A stretch of 8,242 bases of DNA from Euryarchaeota archaeon UBA438. GTDB lineage: Archaea > Thermoplasmatota > Poseidoniia > Poseidoniales > Thalassarchaeaceae. The position numbers and the translations under genes were made by a program. The notes under the pieces were generated by a model. That model had not been told where the DNA came from. It worked only from the letters and a program-made list of their open reading frames with translations, and did no database searches. Positions 5,566-8,242 of the stretch are shown piece after piece. The stretch is taken from assembly GCA_002504435.1 (NCBI GenBank), contig DAQP01000048.1, forward strand, positions 1 through 8,242. The letters are read 5' to 3'. The number at the start of each line of letters is the position of its first letter. The stretch's first letter is position 1.

Positions 5566-8166
5566 TTAGAAGTCAAAGATACTACTCTGCCCCTTCGGTC
5601 TAGCCCCTTTCAGTAGCTCTTTTTCGTCCACGTCGAACGCTTCGGTGATGCGACCCAGTGACTTAGCGAGCCGCTTTGCGTAGTATTCTCTGTCATATTC
5701 AGGCGGCTCTCCGCCTATCTCGTCCACCAGCCAAGCACTGACCCCCAGCTTCTTCTCTCCCGGATCAGGCTCTGTGATGATATAACCGACCTTCATTCCC
5801 GGAGTGAACTGGAGTCCCGCATCTATTCTCTGCTTTGCTGCCCTCACATAGGGGAGCCCGTCTGGGTTCGAGTACACGCTGAAGTCCCATTCGTTCCTCT
5901 TCGAGTTCCACTTGCCCTTGCAAGATCGGCTGATAACAAGCCTGGAGGGGTCAACGCTCCCGCTTCTCACCTCGTCAATGGCCAACTTGGTCATGTTCAC
6001 GGCCCCTTCCGTATCTCCATCCAGGAGCATCTCGAACATCTCAGTCATGGTCTCTGAAAGCAAGTCGAAGGAATCCGTCCTCCTTACCTCGTAGCCCCTT
6101 ATGAGCATCTCCTCCCTTGGCCATACCACTCTTCCAACGTATCTTTTCTTGGCACCATGGCTGAAAAACGCCGAAAGAGCAGTTTCAAACTCCAACTCTG
6201 CGCCCTCTTTGGTGAACATCTGGGCTAGCCCCTCCCCGAACTCTAGAGTCTCATCCCGGACAGCGCTCCAGACTTCTGCTCCCTCGGCGTCATCCGGCTT
6301 GTTGGTGGGGGCTCCCTCGTCAACTGGGGATTTTACGAAAATGGAATCGGTGTCCGAGTATATCACGTCATTACCGCCCTCCTCAACTTGTTTGATGATC
6401 GCAGTAATGTTGTGTCTGGCCCACTCGGTAATGCTCGCCCCCAGGTCCGGGTGGGTGAACCTGTAGAAGCTGGATGCGAAGACCCCATAGAATGAATTCA
6501 TCAGAATCTTGACTGCATATTGTAGCTGATCAAGAAGAAAGGCCTCGACCATATCGTTACTTGCCTGCGCCTGTTCCATTTCCTTCTTGTAGAGGTCCCT
6601 CTTTGCCATCAAGTCCTCAAGAAGCCTAGGAACCAGGCCGTTCATCTCTTCCTTTGACTTGTACCTAGTTCCAGTCGTCGGAGAGACGCTGTGAGAGGGA
6701 TCTTCATGATCATCTCTTACGAGTGTGGTAGAGCATATGTTGTTACTGATCATTATCGAGGGGTACATCGATTTGAAGTCGAGAACAACCACCCATGGCT
6801 CCATTCCCGGCTCGACCTCATGGACATAACCACCTGCTATCTGGTCCCTCTTCCTAGGTCCAGCGTTAGTCATTGGCACAGCTATCCCCTCCTTGTCGGC
6901 GAGCCTCATGACGAGGGAGTCTATCCATTGGCTCGTAGTCCCATTAGCTGCAGTCTCGACCGCGGTTAGGGAAACTGAAGCCAGGGCCTCTTTCCTGGCA
7001 ATCGCTTTCAGGTGGCCTAGTATGTCTAGGGGAAGGTGAGTGTCCCTCACGCAGTACTCCATGACAACGTCCGGCCTAGAGGCCCACTCCTCGTCCATCT
7101 TGCTCGCATCAACATCTAGCTTCTGCTTCCCCTCCTCGTCAGGCCACAGCAGTTGTGAGACATACCTCAGAGACTCCCTCTGTGGCCTCAGTGTCTGCCG
7201 CGCCTGCCACCATGCGTCCATTGGTATTCTTCCAGGGATCCTCCAAACCCTGTTCTGCTGCCTCGTTGGGAATATCCTCTTTCCTTCGCCTTCGTTCATT
7301 GGGACCCTGCCCCATCCAAACAGGGGCGATCTGTTGTACTTGGGTCGGGGACAGATCACCTCCGCCCGCTCCTCCATCCTCGGAAGATCGAAATTGTCGA
7401 TGTTGTAGCCAGTTATGAAGTCGGGATCAGACTCCCTGACAAGTGAGGTCAGACCCTCCATTATCTCCCTCTCTTCACCCTTGAATTCATGCTCAGAACG
7501 CTCTCCAGCTCTATCCACCACAGCAGCAGCGCACAGTATTCTATTGGTAGCGATACTCGTCTCAAGGTCGAATGAGAAGGTGACGAAAGGAGCAGGGAAA
7601 GGCTCGGTTCTGGACAACCCCCCAAGCTCGCAGGAGACAATCATGTCTACGGGGTAAATCCCCGCTCCTCCCACATCGGCTATCGAAATCTCTGCTGCGT
7701 GCCTGTCTGTTGTCGAGTCATTCTTCGCCTCTTCGGGGGCCCGTTCACCGGCCCAGAGCACTCTTCCCCTTGCGTTGATGTGGGGACCGAGGTCGAGATC
7801 CAACATGAGTCGATTCTGGAATGGGATATCCGCGCTTGTAACCTCCCAATCCTCCAGCTTCTTCCTGAGCCTCCTGACGGAATATGGCTGGTCGGCGTAC
7901 ACCCTCCAATGCCTCTTCTCTCCATGCCTCGTCCACTTCGTAACGGGGCCCTCGATATCAACCACCTCCGAGATAGACAGAACACCATCCAAACTCACCT
8001 TCCCGTCCGGCCTAGGGGCTCCACGGGGGGCTATGTCGAAGTACGGACGGAGCCCGTTAACTAGCAGGACAACGGAATGACCTGCTTGAGAGCGGCACCA
8101 CAGTTCTACTGTAGTTCTGGGGGGTTTCGAGTCGATAGACTGGTACGAACCGGAGATTATGCACAT
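5566..8166 (-). CDS. polB: Family B replicative DNA polymerase with 3'-5' proofreading exonuclease
   Basis: Template-directed DNA synthesis with proofreading. Numbered from the ATG at 8166 (866 residues), the exonuclease motifs are intact: Exo I D200-L-E202, Exo II N255-IDNFD260, Exo III Y371-CVR-D375. The polymerase motifs are also intact: motif A DFKSMYPS (D463), motif B K553-ILMN-S-FYG (to G561), motif C YSDTDS (D605, D607), and KKRY (673-676). No intein interrupts A, B or C. The N-terminal domain has counterparts of the archaeal uracil-sensing pocket (Y8, PYF at 41-43, V97, R101, IPF at 114-116, R119). The C-terminus ends QSSIFDF, a PCNA-interacting motif shortened to one aromatic. The ATG at 8166 has GGAGG 5 nt upstream and fits the usual family N-terminus; an ATG at 8184 would add six residues. 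The 58 bp beyond 8184 hold no recognisable gene and only a weak AT-rich patch (8222-8232). Probably first gene upstream of the lipoprotein. Confidence 0.96.
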   Translation of the reverse strand: MCIISGSYQSIDSKPPRTTVELWCRSQAGHSVVLLVNGLRPYFDIAPRGAPRPDGKVSLDGVLSISEVVDIEGPVTKWTRHGEKRHWRVYADQPYSVRRLRKKLEDWEVTSADIPFQNRLMLDLDLGPHINARGRVLWAGERAPEEAKNDSTTDRHAAEISIADVGGAGIYPVDMIVSCELGGLSRTEPFPAPFVTFSFDLETSIATNRILCAAAVVDRAGERSEHEFKGEEREIMEGLTSLVRESDPDFITGYNIDNFDLPRMEERAEVICPRPKYNRSPLFGWGRVPMNEGEGKRIFPTRQQNRVWRIPGRIPMDAWWQARQTLRPQRESLRYVSQLLWPDEEGKQKLDVDASKMDEEWASRPDVVMEYCVRDTHLPLDILGHLKAIARKEALASVSLTAVETAANGTTSQWIDSLVMRLADKEGIAVPMTNAGPRKRDQIAGGYVHEVEPGMEPWVVVLDFKSMYPSIMISNNICSTTLVRDDHEDPSHSVSPTTGTRYKSKEEMNGLVPRLLEDLMAKRDLYKKEMEQAQASNDMVEAFLLDQLQYAVKILMNSFYGVFASSFYRFTHPDLGASITEWARHNITAIIKQVEEGGNDVIYSDTDSIFVKSPVDEGAPTNKPDDAEGAEVWSAVRDETLEFGEGLAQMFTKEGAELEFETALSAFFSHGAKKRYVGRVVWPREEMLIRGYEVRRTDSFDLLSETMTEMFEMLLDGDTEGAVNMTKLAIDEVRSGSVDPSRLVISRSCKGKWNSKRNEWDFSVYSNPDGLPYVRAAKQRIDAGLQFTPGMKVGYIITEPDPGEKKLGVSAWLVDEIGGEPPEYDREYYAKRLAKSLGRITEAFDVDEKELLKGARPKGQSSIFDF

Positions 8167-8171
8167 CCTCT

Positions 8172-8176
8172 CCTCC
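8172..8176 (-). promoter_or_regulatory. Ribosome binding site GGAGG favouring the inner polymerase start
   Basis: The minus strand reads GGAGG-AGAGG-ATG, giving a 5-nt spacing to the ATG at 8166. The upstream ATG at 8184 has only a weak GAG-rich leader. The motif lies over Glu-Glu codons if the longer form is used, so it could be coincidental. Confidence 0.5.
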
Positions 8177-8242
8177 CACTCCATCCGCTCGCCTCGCTCT
8201 CAGCAGGTAACTGACTGCCTTCAAACTATGTCCCAGCGAGGG

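Noticed and set aside
6101..8080. Several 80-122 residue plus-strand frames and minus-strand off-frames within polB
   Set aside because: All lie wholly inside a conserved polymerase gene with every catalytic motif intact in one frame.
5566..8166. Possible intein insertion at polymerase motifs A, B or C
   Set aside because: The three motifs are contiguous and correctly spaced, so there is no insertion.
8185..8242. End of a further gene upstream of the polymerase
   Set aside because: Short frames ending at stops near 8226 and 8221 are only 4-6 codons inside the window, too little to support a gene.

Overview
The window looks like a chromosomal stretch from a planktonic euryarchaeon, most likely Marine Group II (Candidatus Poseidoniales, Thermoplasmatota) or a close relative. 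The archaeal placement is firm: it carries an archaeal elongation factor 1-alpha, an archaeal uS10, a family B DNA polymerase with archaeal signatures, a GINS-like replication protein and Shine-Dalgarno sites of the form GAGGTGA. The Marine Group II placement is softer. It rests on overall style (moderate GC, bacterial-type aminopeptidase C, acidic PKD lipoprotein) and was not tested by any search.

Layout, left to right. A truncated unidentified gene ends at 136 (+). It faces a complete tRNA-Leu(CAA) at 144-228 (-). After an 89-bp gap come two plus-strand genes: a probable Gins51 replication factor (318-1220) and a bleomycin hydrolase/aminopeptidase C family cysteine peptidase (1279-2604). 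The peptidase gene converges on, and overlaps by 9 bp, the end of a minus-strand pair encoding EF-1A (4224-2944) and ribosomal protein uS10 (2925-2596). That pair has a recognisable TATA box and strong ribosome binding sites. A 110-bp gap, holding the EF-1A promoter and a perfect 8-bp inverted repeat, separates it from a minus-strand PKD-domain lipoprotein (5519-4344). Upstream of that lies a full-length family B replicative DNA polymerase (8166-5566).

Functionally this is housekeeping territory: DNA replication (GINS, PolB), translation (tRNA-Leu, EF-1A, uS10), peptide turnover (PepC) and one cell-surface protein. I see no mobile element, CRISPR array, intein, toxin-antitoxin pair or defence island. 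The items most worth a second look are the GINS protein with its long acidic, proline-rich linker (easily left as 'hypothetical'), an intact self-processing bleomycin hydrolase with a probable TTG start in an archaeon, the convergent stop-codon overlap, the inverted repeat upstream of EF-1A, and the disulfide-paired, calcium-loop lipoprotein. I found no convincing evidence for an undescribed multi-gene system.
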